A stretch of 64,000 nt of DNA from Bathymodiolus brooksi (GCA_963680875.1 OY804579.1:19763804-19827803), one strand, 5' to 3'; counted from the stretch's first letter, positions 1-46,599 are shown. Notes: generated by a model from the letters alone, not told the origin. A program made the numbers and translations.

Positions 1-40
1 GTTTGTTTGTGTATAGTGATGTCCCACACATATTGTGTTG

Positions 41-1238
41 TGTTTTTGTATTGTTTGTCTTCGTCTTGTGTATCCTATGTTATCGGTTCCTCTGGACTGT
101 TTTTGTATTGTTTGTCTTCGTCTTGTGTATCCTATGTTATCGGTTCCTCTGGACTGTTTTTGTATTGTTTGTCTTCGTCTTGTGTATCCTATGTTATCGG
201 TTCCTCTGGACTGTTTTTGTATTGTTTGTCTTCGTCTTGTGTATCCTATGTTATCGGTTCCTCTGGACTGTTTTTGTATTGTTCATCTTCGTCTTGTGTA
301 TCCTATGTTATCGGTTCCTCTGGACTGTTTTTGTATTGTTTGTCTTCGTCTTGTGTATCCTATGTTATCGGTTCCTCTGGATTGTTTTTGTATTGTTTGT
401 CTTCGTCTTGTGTATCCTATGTTATCGGTTCCTCTGGACTGTTTTTGTATTGTTTGTCTTCGTCTTGTGTATCCTATGTTATCGGTTCCTCTGGACTGTT
501 TTTGTATTGTTTGTCTTCGTCTTGTGTATCCTATGTTATCGGTTCCTCTGGACTGTTTTTGTATTGTTTGTCTTCGTCTTGTGTATCCTATGTTATCGGT
601 TCCTCTGGACTGTTTTTGTATTGTTTGTCTTCGTCTTGTGTATCCTATGTTATCGGTTCCTCTGGATTGTTTTTGTATTGTTTGTCTTCGTCTTGTGTAT
701 CCTATGTTATCGGTTCCTCTGGACTGTTTTTGTATTGTTTGTCTTCGTCTTGTGTATCCTATGTTATCGGTTCCTCTGGACTGTTTTTGTATTGTTTGTC
801 TTCGTCTTGTGTATCCTATGTTATCGGTTCCTCTGGATTGTTTTTGTATTGTTTGTCTTCGTCTTGTGTATCCTATGTTATCGGTTCCTCTGGACTGTTT
901 TTGTATTGTTTGTTTTCGTCTTGTGTATCCTATGTTATCGGTTCCTCTGGACTGTTTTTGTATTGTTTGTCTTCGTCTTGTGTATCCTATGTTATCGGTT
1001 CCTCTGGACTGTTTTTGTATTGTTTGTCTTCGTCTTGTGTATCCTATGTTATCGGTTCCTCTGGACTGTTTTTGTATTGTTTGTTTTCGTCTTGTGTATC
1101 CTATGTTATCGGTTCCTCTGGATTGTTTTTGTATTGTTTGTCTTCGTCTTGTGTATCCTATGTTATCGGTTCCTCTGGACTGTTTTTGTATTGTTTGTCT
1201 TCGTCTTGTGTATCCTATGTTATCGGTTCCTCTGGATT
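41..1238. repeat. 57-bp minisatellite, about 21 copies
   Basis: A head-to-tail array with a 57-bp period; the diagnostic piece GTTTGTCTTCGTCTTG recurs every 57 bases from about 54 to 1204. Copies are almost identical. The main variants are GGACTG/GGATTG and GTCTTCG/GTTTTCG. Because 57 is divisible by 3 and the unit has no stop, all three plus frames stay open for more than 400 codons. The translations are plain hydrophobic or Cys/Ser-rich periodic strings without domain character, so I read this as a satellite rather than a gene. The array may continue to the left of the window. Confidence 0.95.
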
Positions 1239-1722
1239 GTCCATTTTTGATTACCTCTTCCGTATTCTCTAAAGTTTTTAAATTTTACCAAATTTCAAAT
1301 TTAATTTTAAATTCTTTATTTCTCAAACAGCCAATGCATAGCACAGCACTGGTACAGAGATAACAAAAACAATAACATATTTACAATATATACAAGGTAC
1401 AAAGAAAAGGGTTTAGTTATAACAATCACAGAAACCATAATCACCCATGTTCATCTTCGATTTTTTAATCTCTTTTTGCCGCCATGTTTTGTATCTAGAT
1501 AATTTTCTTGTTACATTATTGTATAATTTAATTTGATATGAATATTTCAATCTGATTGGCTAATCCACCTGGAGAACATTTTGGTTATATACTCGATAAC
1601 CTGGGTTGGTATTGTGACGTCACCAACGTGTTCATCCGCCAACGACAAAATCAAATAGTCACATGAAATAATCGTAATTAAAATTGAGGAATCATTAAAT
1701 TTTGTAGTAAAAATTAAATTAT
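1239..1722. other. Intergenic, nothing recognised
   Basis: AT-rich sequence between the minisatellite and the first hairpin. No ORF of substance, RNA gene or clear repeat boundary was seen. Confidence 0.6.
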
Positions 1723-1883
1723 AAGGAATATTTGAAATTGTTGAATAGGTTATACTTGCATAACCTGGTTTGGGTCAGCATACGCTTTTCATAAACCGCT
1801 TCCCGGTTTATTAAGCGTAAACTGACCCAAACCAGGTTATATCGTATAACGCCTGTTCAACAATTTCAAATATATTATTCCTT
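1723..1883. repeat. Long imperfect hairpin (MITE-like)
   Basis: Two arms of about 75 nt are reverse complements. The left arm has AAGGAATATTTGAAATTG and later CCTGGTTTGGGTCAG; the right arm has CTGACCCAAACCAGG and ends CAATTTCAAATATATTATTCCTT. The turn lies at AAACCGCTTCCCGGTTT. It resembles a small foldback transposon. No target duplication was assigned. Confidence 0.8.
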
Positions 1884-2118
1884 AAATAAGCATGATTCAT
1901 ATATTATTGTAACATATGCCTAGGAGAATAATTCATTAAATATGACTTTACTTGTGTATTAATCCTATTTGTACTATTTAACAATAAAATATTTTTAAAC
2001 GGCAAGTAAAATAGCAAAATTAATCTATCTTTGGACCAAATAAATTATATTATAAAATATTATAATTATAATCTTATTGTCAAATAAACATCCATACATA
2101 TTTGTGACCAGAACCCCT

Positions 2119-2137
2119 CCCCCCCCCCCCCCCCCCC
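2119..2137. repeat. Poly-C tract
   Basis: Nineteen consecutive C after CCCCT. Similar G runs occur near 3636, 7077, 8486 and 41780. Such runs are prone to length error in assembly. Confidence 0.9.
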
Positions 2138-2196
2138 GAAAAGAAAGAAAGAAAAAAAACAATGTAAACAAGATATCTCAATTTATCATGAACAAA

Positions 2197-3145
2197 TTAA
2201 GAGACTTCTGTCCTCAGTTCTAATGACTTTATAATGTAGAAGCCTATACTTTTGACATGAGCTGTAGTTGTAGGATTAAGAAGATAAATTAGTTTTTGTT
2301 CACTGGAAAATTGCATAAAATTTGGGTTTTCATTTGCAAGAATTACAAATACTAGTAGATCAGTTCTCAATTTACTGTTTATAGTACATTCTAATATAAA
2401 GTGCTCTTCATCCTCAATTTTATTACAGGTTTTACAAAGTCTGATTATTCTAGGTATTTTGCAATATCGTCCTTTCTCTATTTCAAGAATATGGTCCCTA
2501 ATTCTAATTTTAGTAAAGCCTCTTCTGATATCAGAATTATAATATGATAGATAAAATTCTCTTTCCAAATTTAATTTGAGTTTTTTATACAAGAACATTT
2601 GACTATTTTCATTAAAACTTTTGATTTTATTTTCGCACATTTGTTTATATTTGATTTTTAATTCCCTTTTAATAAACGGTTTTAGTGACTTCACTTCCTT
2701 CAAATTTTTACAGTTTTATCAAAAATGTTTTGGTCCGAAGTTATATTTTTGACAAATGTAAACCATGAATAAGTGCCCTGTGAATCAAGAGATTTTGATA
2801 ATATTAAAGCTTCTTTTAACAAAGGATTTACATTATCAGTGTGGAGCCGAGCTAGATATAAAATTGACTGTGTCATTATGAAATGCTCCATGGGTAACCT
2901 AAAGTAAATTTACAGAAGTTCAAGTGAATCCTCTGGCAAGGCGTTTTATCAATAAAAGTAAAATGATCAATCTCTTTGTTATTTATTTCTGCTCTACGTT
3001 TGGCTCTATAATATGTCAAATAACTATCCATAAAAGATATTTCAGCGTTATAAGTTAACACTGGTTGAACCAACTTATCAAAAAGATTATTTGAAACTTT
3101 GATTGGAATATTCCCTAATGAAGCTACTCTAGATTTTTTTAGCAA
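2197..3145 (-). pseudogene. LINE relic: C-terminal part of a non-LTR retrotransposon ORF
   Basis: Three adjoining minus-strand frames (3145-2876, 2891-2700, 2703-2197) read as one decayed protein. The last carries RIRDHILEIEKGRY, then LCKTCNKIEDEEHFILEC, a Cys/His cluster in the C-terminal region of some LINE polyproteins. The same arrangement recurs at 60023-59548 and 19725-19459, so this is a family. No reverse transcriptase core is left here. The frame breaks show it is dead. Confidence 0.75.
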
Positions 3146-3328
3146 GATTAAAATAACTGTTATAAAGTCCCGCCTTATACAGGAGGGATTCTACGACGTA
3201 CAAATACAGTTTTAACCACGCCTACTTATTTGATGTATTATAATAAGAGCAATGGTGACCTTGGCGCAATCACAGAGAAGCTTTTATTTACAGCATCAGC
3301 ACCAACACAGGAGAGAGAGAGAGTGAAA

Positions 3329-37487
<34,159 letters not shown>

Positions 37488-37886
37488 TATCACTTCAGTA
37501 TAGGGGTGATATTCATTTGATCACATTTAGTGTTTAGGTTTCGTTAACACGCCACGGTCAAATCTTTTCTTCATATTGTGCTTCAGACTTTTATCTGTCC
37601 AACTGCTTCAAACACAGATTTAAGAGTCTAAACACCTTAGTATCCAACTCCCTTCCAAAATTTGATTGACCCATCAAACGTGTTTAATGTATTTAGACTG
37701 TCAAATTTATGTTTGAAACAAGTCCAAAGTTAACATTTGAAGGAACGTTTTACTGTGTTTTTGATAGTATATTAATTTGATGCCTCATTTAGGTTGTTTA
37801 GTAAACCAAACTACAAATAGAATGCAATAATAAAAAAAAAAAAATGGAAAGTAATAAATAGATAATATTAAAACATGATAATTTTC

Positions 37887-37892
37887 AATAAA
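37887..37892 (+). terminator. Candidate polyadenylation signal AATAAA
   Basis: TTTTCAATAAAGCC, 400 nt after the phospho-lyase stop. It is the first canonical AATAAA noticed in the 3' region. The region to 38262 holds only this and a lone MITE-like end TACAGTGAAACCTG near 38063. Confidence 0.5.
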
Positions 37893-38262
37893 GCCACAAA
37901 AATTTATACTAATCCACACTACATGTATGTGTGTATTATCTGTAAATAGTGAGAGAGTGTGCATACAGCTGTGTTAGCTGATGGTCACAAATCTTCATCT
38001 TATTTGGAGAAAATTTATATAAATTGTTGGGAAAAGTTAGAAGACATATCATTTGTATTTTACAGTGAAACCTGTCTAAACCAAATGTCCTTTTGACCCA
38101 AGTTTTGTGTTCTGGATAGACAGGTGCTTATACATGTTAAATTAACAAGGATTGCCTACATTGAGACTTTATTTTACTGTATATTGATTTTTTTTTTTTT
38201 GCACTATAAATTTTCTTTCTCAATTCTGCATTTTGTTGGGGTCAGAGGTCAGTTTTTATTTC

Positions 38263-39240
38263 GGATAATATGAAGCAGCCGGCCGCGATACTGGTACTAC
38301 AATACTGGTAATACCAGTATCTTCCAGTATCTGCAATACTGGTACAGATACTGGTAAATACTAGTATCCCAGTATCTTCCAGAATTTTCCAGTATCTGCA
38401 ATACTAGAAGATACTGGTCATTGCCAAATTATGAGTATTGTAGACACCGGAAGATTCTGGGAATACTGGTAATACCAGTATTGCAAATACTGGAAGATTC
38501 TGGAAAATACTGGTTATACCAGTATTGCAGATATTGGAAGATTAGGTAGAATTCCGGTTAACCCGAGTTTTTATGTCTACATTATACTAAAAGAATTGAA
38601 TATAATTCATACTCGTACGTCATTTCTGCTGTACATAACATAAGAGGCAAAAGCCCTGTAATGTCAAAATATTTTGTACGGTCCCTTAGAGTTTGATATA
38701 TATTGGTAAGGTAATTTGACATGACTGGGCGGAGCCTAATACTAATGGTAAATACAATGAGCTGTGATTTACAGTTAGAATTAGGCTCTGCCCACTGGTG
38801 TCAAATTGCCAGATACTAGTGTTTCTAGTATTGTGTGTTTTACAATACTAGTATTACCAGTATTGTTGGATGAAGAATACTGGAGCTTCCAGTATCGTGT
38901 GTTTTACAATATTAGTATTACCAGTATTGTTGGATGAAGAATACTGGAGCTTCCGGTATTGTGTATAGATCAACGATTCTGGTATTCCAGTATTGTAAAT
39001 GCACGATACTGGTACATCCAGTATTGTATATGTACGATACTGGTATTACCAGTATTGTAACATTACAATACTGGTATTTCTAGTATTGTACAGTGTTACA
39101 ATACTGGTATTACCAGTATTGTAATATTTACAATACGGGTATTTCCAGTATTGTGAAGATTATAATACTGGTAATACCAGTATTGTAAATATTACAATAC
39201 TGGTAATACCAGTATCGTGGCCGACTGCTTCATATTATCC
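38263..39240. mobile_element. 978-bp transposon-like element packed with palindromic half-sites
   Basis: The ends GGATAATATGAAGCAGCCGG and GACTGCTTCATATTATCC are inverted. The 8-mer TTTATTTC lies directly on both sides (38255-38262, 39241-39248). The interior is built from dozens of ATACTGG and CCAGTAT strings in both orientations, such as AATACTGGTAATACCAGTAT, around a middle (38590-38810) of ordinary sequence. There is no ORF. An 8-bp duplication suggests a hAT-like mover, which is an inference. Confidence 0.85.
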
Positions 39241-40139
39241 TTTATTTCTCACAAAATTTTATTGTTTTATGTTGTTAAGATTATAATTGTTCGTTCTATT
39301 TTTTCTCCAATTTTCTTTATATATATATTGTTGCAAGTTATTTTAAACACATGAACTATTGTTAAGTATTACATAAAACGTCAAGACCAAATCTATCGGT
39401 ATATAAATTCAAAACCATTGTTCTTATATTAATAATGTCTAGAAATAAGTTGAATTTATATTATTCTTAGTAACCAGGTACACTGTACAAATACGCTTCT
39501 ACTTTTTTTTTTTTTTTGTCATAGAAGAAGAATTTTTTGTTTGCAGAGTTATGGTCATGATGCAACTTTGTAGAAGAGAACATCATGATCACAAATTTTC
39601 TAACTCATTATTTTTAGATGATTTTCATGTTTGGTTTCTTTGAATACATCAAGCAGATATTTGTGTGTATTTATATTTAGAAACTTTTATTGCCGTAGAA
39701 ATTTGTTTGTATTAATTGTTATACTGTTTTGTCCATGTATGCATCCTAAGCTATTTCCATTTTCAAATTGAACCACCCTGTTGAAGATTTATGACAATAA
39801 ATGTCTAAATGATAAAGTATCAGATCTCAAAACACTTTCAAAGTAAACATATCGACCATGTGTACTTAATTTTTGATAGAAAGTCAGAATTGACTTGTTT
39901 AAGCTTCTTTTTTTTTACATTTTTCACCAGAAAATTTTGCTGATCAAATCCCTAATCCTATAACATTGAAAATATCCTAAATTGTTCCAGAGTTCAACTT
40001 TGGTCCTTTTGAAAAAGAAATTATTTTTTTAATTTCTGTTTTGAAACATAATATTAAAAAAAAAAAATTTTGTTGACAGCATTCAGTTTTAAAAGAAATT
40101 TATCGGTTTAGAAACATGATCTTGTTACGTACACATGTG
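39241..40139. other. Intergenic, nothing recognised
   Basis: AT-rich with homopolymer A and T runs; no supported feature. Confidence 0.5.
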
Positions 40140-40797
40140 TACTAAGGCAATGTGAGCTTTTGGCATCCGTCGTCCGTTAACTTTTCACATTTTAATCTTC
40201 TCCTCTGAAACCCCTCAGCCAAAGGAAGTGAAACTTGGTAGGAAGCATCTATGACAGGTCCTCTATAAAGACTGCTCATTTCGTCCCGATTCGTTAACAA
40301 ACATGGCCGCCACAGGCAATTCTTGTTTCTGATTGGTTGATTTTTAAAAAAAGTCATCTCCTCTGAAACCGCTTGGCCAAATGAATCAAAACTTGGTAGG
40401 AAGCATCTATGGAAGGTCCCCTATAAAGATTGCTGATTTAGTTCAGATCCATTAACAAACATGGCCACCACAGGCAATTCTTGTTTCTGATTGGTTGATT
40501 TCTAAAAAATCTTCTTCTCTGAAACCGCTTTGCCAAATGAATCAAAACTTGATAGGAAGCATCCTTGGAAGGTCATCTATAAAGATTGTGCATTTAGTTC
40601 CCATCCGTTAATAAACATGGCCGCCATAGGCCATTCTTGTTTCTGATTGGTCGATTTCTAAAAATCTTCTTCTCTGTAACTGCTTAGCCAAATGAACCGA
40701 AACTTGGTGGGAAGCACCTATGGAAGGTTCTGTATTAAGTTTTCTCAAAGCAGAATGAAAAGGTGAGCGACACAGGCTCAGCCCACTGAGCCTCTAG
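40140..40797. mobile_element. Helitron-like element with four about 155-bp internal repeats
   Basis: It begins near AATGTGAGCTTTTGGCATCC. The internal unit holds CTCTGAAACCGCTTGGCC, AAAACTTGGTAGGAAGCATC, TATAAAGATTGC, AACAAACATGGCC and TTCTTGTTTCTGATTGGTTG; it starts near 40197, 40354, 40508 and 40664. The 3' end is the palindrome AGGCTCAGCCCACTGAGCCT then CTAG, as at 16041. Confidence 0.65.
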
Positions 40798-40799
40798 TT

Positions 40800-41746
40800 C
40801 TTTTTCAACATCCATGTTTTGCAATATCTAAAGCTGCAAATGTTCTTGTTTATAGTATTTGTTAAAGGGAGGATTGTAATTATATAATGTTGATTTGATT
40901 GGTTAATAATAATTCATTTCAAATAAATATGTATTATTATCAAATTGCCTTGAATTTAATTGTAAATTGAGTTTGAACTTTTTTGTTACTTTGTTAATTG
41001 TACAATTGAATCAGCATTTATTGTTTGTTCAATACATAGTTATACTGTTGTGTTTTAAACTGTATATAAAGTATACCTGTATGGTACAATGTTAAAAGTG
41101 ATTTTAATGCCAAAACAATGCAAATGGATTTGTCTATTTTTAGCACAATGTTTCATTACCATAAAACAATTTTAACTAATTATACATGTACAATTTTAAT
41201 GCCAATTAATTATCTATTTTTAGCACAATGTTTCATTTTACTTATTAAAATAATTTTTAAATGATAACATGTACAATTTTAATGAAAATGAATTATCTAT
41301 TTTAGTGAAATGTTTTATATCAATCTTTGCCAAATAATTCTACCCATTTTATAGCATAGTAACCAAAGATAGATAACTCTTGCTCAACATTTTACGTACA
41401 CAAAAAAATCTTTCATTGTTATCTCAGGTCTGGTAAACTATTATATCTTTTACATTCCAGTAGTGTTAAGTCCAGACAGGACATTTTATAATTTTGACTT
41501 GTATTGTTTCTCCATTCTAATAATATACAGTTGTCTCTGTATAAAACAATAATGTTGAACCTTAGGAACATTTTTTTGCTTCCATTTCAAATGTATTTGA
41601 AAAGTATATTACACTTTAATAACAGATTTGTCTTTACACTTCAAAATGCATTTCAGTTTGCAAATATTTTCATACTTTTGTTTATTTAAAGAGAATTTTT
41701 AATGATAAATCTGTTGCCAATTACCACAGACAGTAGTCCATATACA
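40800..41746. other. Intergenic, nothing recognised
   Basis: AT-rich; the phrase TTAATTATCTATTTTTAGC and similar recur near 41130, 41205 and 41290, a weak local repeat. Confidence 0.45.
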
Positions 41747-41751
41747 CTTGT

Positions 41752-41943
41752 CAGGGGCGGATCCAGGATTTCAAGTTAGGGGGGGGGGGGGTGCACTTAA
41801 AAAAATCACACCGAGCGGAGGGAGGTGCGAAAATTTTTGGGGTATTTTGTGTGAAAAATCACGATTTTACGCCAAAAAATCATATTTTTTCCAATTTTAG
41901 GGGGGGCGCACACCGGGTGTGCCCCCCCCTGGATCCGCCCCTG
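41752..41943. mobile_element. MITE with GGGGCGGATCC inverted ends
   Basis: The ends CAGGGGCGGATCCAGG and CCTGGATCCGCCCCTG are perfect reverse complements, with CTTGT on both sides (41747-41751, 41944-41948). G and C runs lie inside each end. It is 192 bp with no credible ORF. CAGGGG ends recall hAT elements, but the visible duplication is only 5 bp. Confidence 0.85.
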
Positions 41944-42099
41944 CTTGTTGTCCTAAATATTTACCAGAAATGTCTTTTTATAACATTTTGACAACTAGCT
42001 CTTAAGGAATAAAGATTGACCATTCCATCAGTGTTCATGTGAAACTGGCAATTTATTTAAAGTGTTAAGGTGTCATATAAACAAATAAATTGTTATTGT

Positions 42100-42475
42100 A
42101 TTGAAAAAATATTTTTATTTTATTTTAATAAAAGTAATTCATTAAACAATTAATAGTAAAATTTGAAGTTTTTATTAAAAGCAAAGCAATAAATTGCATT
42201 ATATAGTTATAACAATAAAAATAAAGTAATTCATATTATACAGAGTAAAACCTGAACACAATTTAATACAAGAGAAATAATCAAAATAAAGAACATTTAA
42301 TTTTTAATACCAAAGATAGCTAAATTAAATTAAATTTTAAATTATAATACAAAACTGTAAATTGCATTTTAAATTATATTAGTTAAAATTTTAATTATAT
42401 TGAATTAAATTTGTAAATTGTAATAAATTAAACTTAAATTAAATTAAATTGAATTATATTATATTGCTAAAGACT
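42100..42475. repeat. A/T low-complexity tract
   Basis: Loose repetition of TAAATTAAATTAAATT-type strings, nearly free of G and C. Confidence 0.8.
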
Positions 42476-42579
42476 TTCTTCAGTGAAACATACTTCAGGA
42501 AGTCATCTGACATAAGAATAATGATTTAATAGGGCTTCATAGATTGATACAGGTTTTATTATATTTATTAGCTAACCTG

Positions 42580-43890
42580 GTCAAAGATATAAAGTGAGCT
42601 TTTTGTATCCCCTGGCGTCTGTCGTCATTAAACGTTTTAAATGGAACCAAACTTGGCAGAGATGATCCTCGGGGAGAGTACAAATGAAGTACATCCTCTA
42701 TTGGGAGGGTCTAGTAGGGGGCCAAAAGGAGGAAATAAAATATATTTTCTATACCAGGTGGGTGTTACATATTCAAATTTTGAATGTACCACATCCAGTA
42801 TCATATTATATGTAGTTATATCTACATCTTTTACTAACCAAAGGTTACGACAAACTTCCTGTTTTTTTGACATACATTACCAAATAACTGTAACCCTTGT
42901 CTAGTGAAGATGTATTGTTGGTAGTGAATCTTCATTGACAAAAAAGTGACAAAACATAAGAATAAATATTATATGGGAGTGAAATTCAAGTAAAGGAATT
43001 GACAATTAATAATCCTACATGCCACTAAATTGTTTGTATACAAGATGAATACAATGACCCTTGTAGAATTTTATTTTTATATCCATTAGAAATCTAATAT
43101 TGTTACCATTATTATTGAACACAATTTAATAGAAGTCAGGTTAAATCATTTGAGTGATACAGGGTCTTGAACACCACTGGTTTAAGTGTGACATTACCCA
43201 TTTACCTCCATATATTTATTAAACATTTTTGTACATACCCCAATGTAATTAATTATCTAATTGCTTTGAGAATTTTATGATTGTTATCTTTTTTAAAAGA
43301 AAAAAGTACCAGTATAAATATTCAAGAGTTGTTTATTGTTGACATAGAATTAGGAGTTGGTTTGTTGCTATTTGATTTAATTACAAAAAGCTGTTTCATT
43401 ATATTAAAGGTTAATTCAATCATATGACTTGTTTACTACTAAGCCCATACCTAGCAGTATGTAAGTGGGTTGGTTCTATGCCAAAAGGATCATCAGTCTG
43501 CCCATCACAATGTCTTGTGAGTTCTATCAAGAAGGGCTGGTCAACCTGTCTATCAAAATTTCTTCTTGTAGCAATTTTTATGATGTTTTTATCAAAGACA
43601 TTGTGCAGGAAGATTTAATCGTTTAATTTGATTCAATTCAATTAAAAATTTTGAAATAAAAAAGTCACTTCTGTGTCACAAAGATTAAATATATTATATA
43701 TAACGCTCAAGATCATAGCGATCTTTATAATAACGCTGACCCCCCCCACCATTGTATATGAGGGTTGGCATTATACTCACATGTGGAAAGCACTTGCATG
43801 ATCGTGCCATTTCACAAATAGGGGAGGATTGGTTCCATGAGACTAATTTAACCCAGCCACTTGTTTATTATTGTGCCTGTACCAAGACAG
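42580..43890. other. Fragment of Helitron-like family, then unassigned sequence
   Basis: 42590-42665 resembles the start of the elements at 15 and 40 kb: AAGTGAGCTTTTTGTATCCC, CTGGCGTCTGTCGTC and AACCAAACTTGGCAGAG. The remainder to 43890 shows nothing I can name, apart from a C run at 43740. Confidence 0.45.
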
Positions 43891-43897
43891 AAAATTG

Positions 43898-44156
43898 GTT
43901 TATGGTTTATGGTGTTTAATGCCACTTTCAACAATATTTCAGTTATATTATGGTGGTCAGTTTTATTGGTGGAGGAAACCGGAGAAAACCACCAACCTGC
44001 CGCAAGTCACTGACGAACTTTATCACATAATGTTGTATCGAGTACACCTTGCCTGAGCGGGGTTCGAACTCACAACGTTAGTGGTGAAGGCACTGATTGC
44101 ACAGGTAGTTATAAATCTAACTACCATACGATCAGACCACCACGACGGTCCATTTA
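43898..44156 (-). mobile_element. SINE family A, full length (minus)
   Basis: Reverse-complement copy: GGTGTTTAATGCCACTTTC, GGTCAGTTTTATTGGTGGAG, GGGGTTCGAACTCACAACG (box B) and the head end ACCACCACGACGGTCC. Confidence 0.85.
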
Positions 44157-44300
44157 AATGACTGAACGATATAGATTACTGAGGGTCTCTGGTTTACTCT
44201 TTTTTTATATTTTATATGTAGTTTTCCTTCACTGTTTGATGTCAAGTCTGTTTTTCAAACTTGTAAGAAACTAGAGTTTGATTAGTTGATCAATTTGGGA

Positions 44301-44583
44301 TTTAAGGGGGTACCATACACTACAGGGAGATATCTCTTTAAAATCAGTTGAACGTTTTGATCATATGATGTTTGTATGCAGATTTCAAGCATCTTGGTGA
44401 TCAAAACCACAGAGAGAAAAGCTGCTATGTGGCTAGTGAATTTATAGCTCTGAGTCTGTTGGTTGGACTTTGTTAAAATTTGGATATTTATTACAGTGGA
44501 TATATTCAAACACACTGCCAAAAAAATAAGAAAATTAAATGAGCATATCAAATTTTACCTGAAGTGTATGGTTCCACCTTAAA
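44301..44583. mobile_element. MITE-like element
   Basis: TTTAAGGGGGTACCATACAC on the left pairs with GTGTATGGTTCCACCTTAAA on the right. It is about 280 bp, with no convincing ORF. Confidence 0.65.
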
Positions 44584-44599
44584 AGCATTATACATGCAT

Positions 44600-45310
44600 A
44601 CAAGTTAGTATAAAGTTTTTCAAGCAATTCCAGAAAATATGTTTAATTTTAAACCCTTAATAATTAGTTGAGGCTGTAATCTTCCAAGCTCTGCATATGT
44701 TCCAGTTTGAGGTACATGATATATTTCGACCTCTGAACATTTAACTTTGTGGTTTTCTTGTAAAAGAGAACAATTGGAGGCTAGTCTATGTTTTGACATA
44801 CCTATCATTGTGTTTTATAATATACTATTCCAAAATGGTTAAATTGCAACATGGTTATGCATTTCTCGTTTATATCATTGGTTGATACTAAAAATACCAC
44901 ATTTTTGACCAGACTGGTTGACTTCAGCAAAAACAAAAACAACATACAACAAACCCATTTCAGATTTTGAGATTTAAAAAGTAAATTTTCATCCATTTTT
45001 GACAATTTCAACTCAATTTTGACACCATAAAACCAGTTAAACTGAAAAACTGCACACCTAATTTTAAATTAAAAAAGTACATTTCTAAAGGAAATTTGAA
45101 TTTGATCATGTGTTCAAGATTGTGATAATAAACTTCATTGATGCAATAATAAGGTTTGATTTTTGTGTTTCTTTGAAAAATGACCATAAAATAATCCACA
45201 AAAATAATTTTGAAATAGGCCTACCTTTTTAGTAGTATATTAAAATGTCTGTCAATGTCACGGTTCCCATCGAATTCTTATCCGCAACATTTTCTGCGTA
45301 AAAACTATGT
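44600..45310. other. Intergenic, nothing recognised
   Basis: AT-rich; minus-strand frames of about 60 codons here have no protein-like motif. Confidence 0.45.
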
Positions 45311-45316
45311 CTGTGT

Positions 45317-45770
45317 CGTTCTAACCACAGGCACTCGAATTCCGGACCCCCTTTTTCCTCATTTGGTCCCTCCCGCGATTATGGTATGGATCTTTGTCTG
45401 GAAGTATATCTTTGAACCATTTATCCATATTTTACAACATTTCGTGTTACAAATCTCTCGCTCTACTAACTTTTGTTTCTAGGTCCAGCTGCCGTATTAC
45501 TTATATAAGTAATACGGCAGCTGGACCTAGAAACAAAAGTTAGTAGAACAGTAACTCTCTCGTTCTACTAACTTGTTTCTAGGTCCAGCTGCCGTATTCC
45601 TAGAAACAAAAGTTAGTAGAACGAGAGAGTTGTAACACGAAATGTTGTAAAATATGGATAAAAGGTTCAAAGATATACTTCCAGACAAAGATCTATACCA
45701 TAATCGCGGGAGGGACCAAACGAGGAAAAAAATGGGGGGTCCGGAAATCGAGCGCCTGTGGTTCTAACGC
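45317..45770. repeat. Compound foldback: outer arms about 190 bp with inner palindromes
   Basis: The outer left arm CCACAGGCACTCGAATTCCG, CCCGCGATTATGGTATGGAT, CTTTGTCTGGAAGTATATC pairs with the right arm GATATACTTCCAGACAAAG, ATACCATAATCGCGGGAGGG, GGAAATCGAGCGCCTGTGG. The centre holds two successive palindromes built from TTTGTTTCTAGGTCCAGC and CTGCCGTATTAC with their mirrors. Confidence 0.9.
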
Positions 45771-46221
45771 AATGGACAACAAAACAGTTTTCCCAGAGTA
45801 CATGGTCCCTACATGGTCTCTTGCATTTTTCTGTAAAGTCGTATTGTCTGTCAATATTGTGTATTATAATATAGTATCAAGTATTTCAAGGATTTGCATA
45901 GTAGAACTACTATATAAATCCTTGATTTCATGTAGATTTCTTTGTAAAATAAAAATGCAATAATTTCCGATATTTTTACTAGTCTTCCTTTATAGATATA
46001 CCTAAAAAGTAGAGCAATTCCGAATGAGTTAAAAATATTGCATCTTGACCGATATTGCATTCCATTCTTTCTCCTTTAGGTTTGGTACGCACTAGAGAGG
46101 TTCCGAGTAAAACTATATTTGCACGCAAGCGGACGAGAGATAAACAATATGGCGGAATTATGTTGAATACATGTTGCAAAGAAATATGGTTAAATGTAAT
46201 TGTCACAGACTGAAATATTTA

Positions 46222-46373
46222 GTACTATACATTATAAAAGGGTTATTGCACTAATATTGAGGAATAGTGTCCATCGCAGTATATCATATTGCACTCGCAA
46301 GCTCGTACAATATGACATACTGCCCGGGACAATATTCCTCAATATTACTATTAGTGCAATAACCCTATAGTAT
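46222..46373. repeat. Hairpin, arms about 65 nt
   Basis: GGGTTATTGCACTAATATTG then AGGAATAGTG pairs with ACAATATTCCTCAATATTAC then TATTAGTGCAATAACCC. The centre is TTGCACTCGCAAGCTCGTAC. Confidence 0.85.
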
Positions 46374-46599
46374 CTGAACACACGATTAAACACAGTGCTT
46401 GTGTACTGAGATATTTCGCGCCATTTTGAACGATAGTTCACTTATATAAGTTGGAGAAATTTGATTAACCGGAGAAACACACATACCTGCCGAAAAGCAC
46501 TTGCAAGCTTTAATTGCATAAGGTTATATCGAGTACACCTCGCCATGACCGAGAATCTCGATATGCACCGAACGATTACATAGATAGATGTAATTGTAG

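Noticed and set aside
3..1363. Three overlapping 415-442 codon open frames on the plus strand
   Set aside because: They exist only because a stop-free 57-bp unit is repeated; the products are periodic without domain features.
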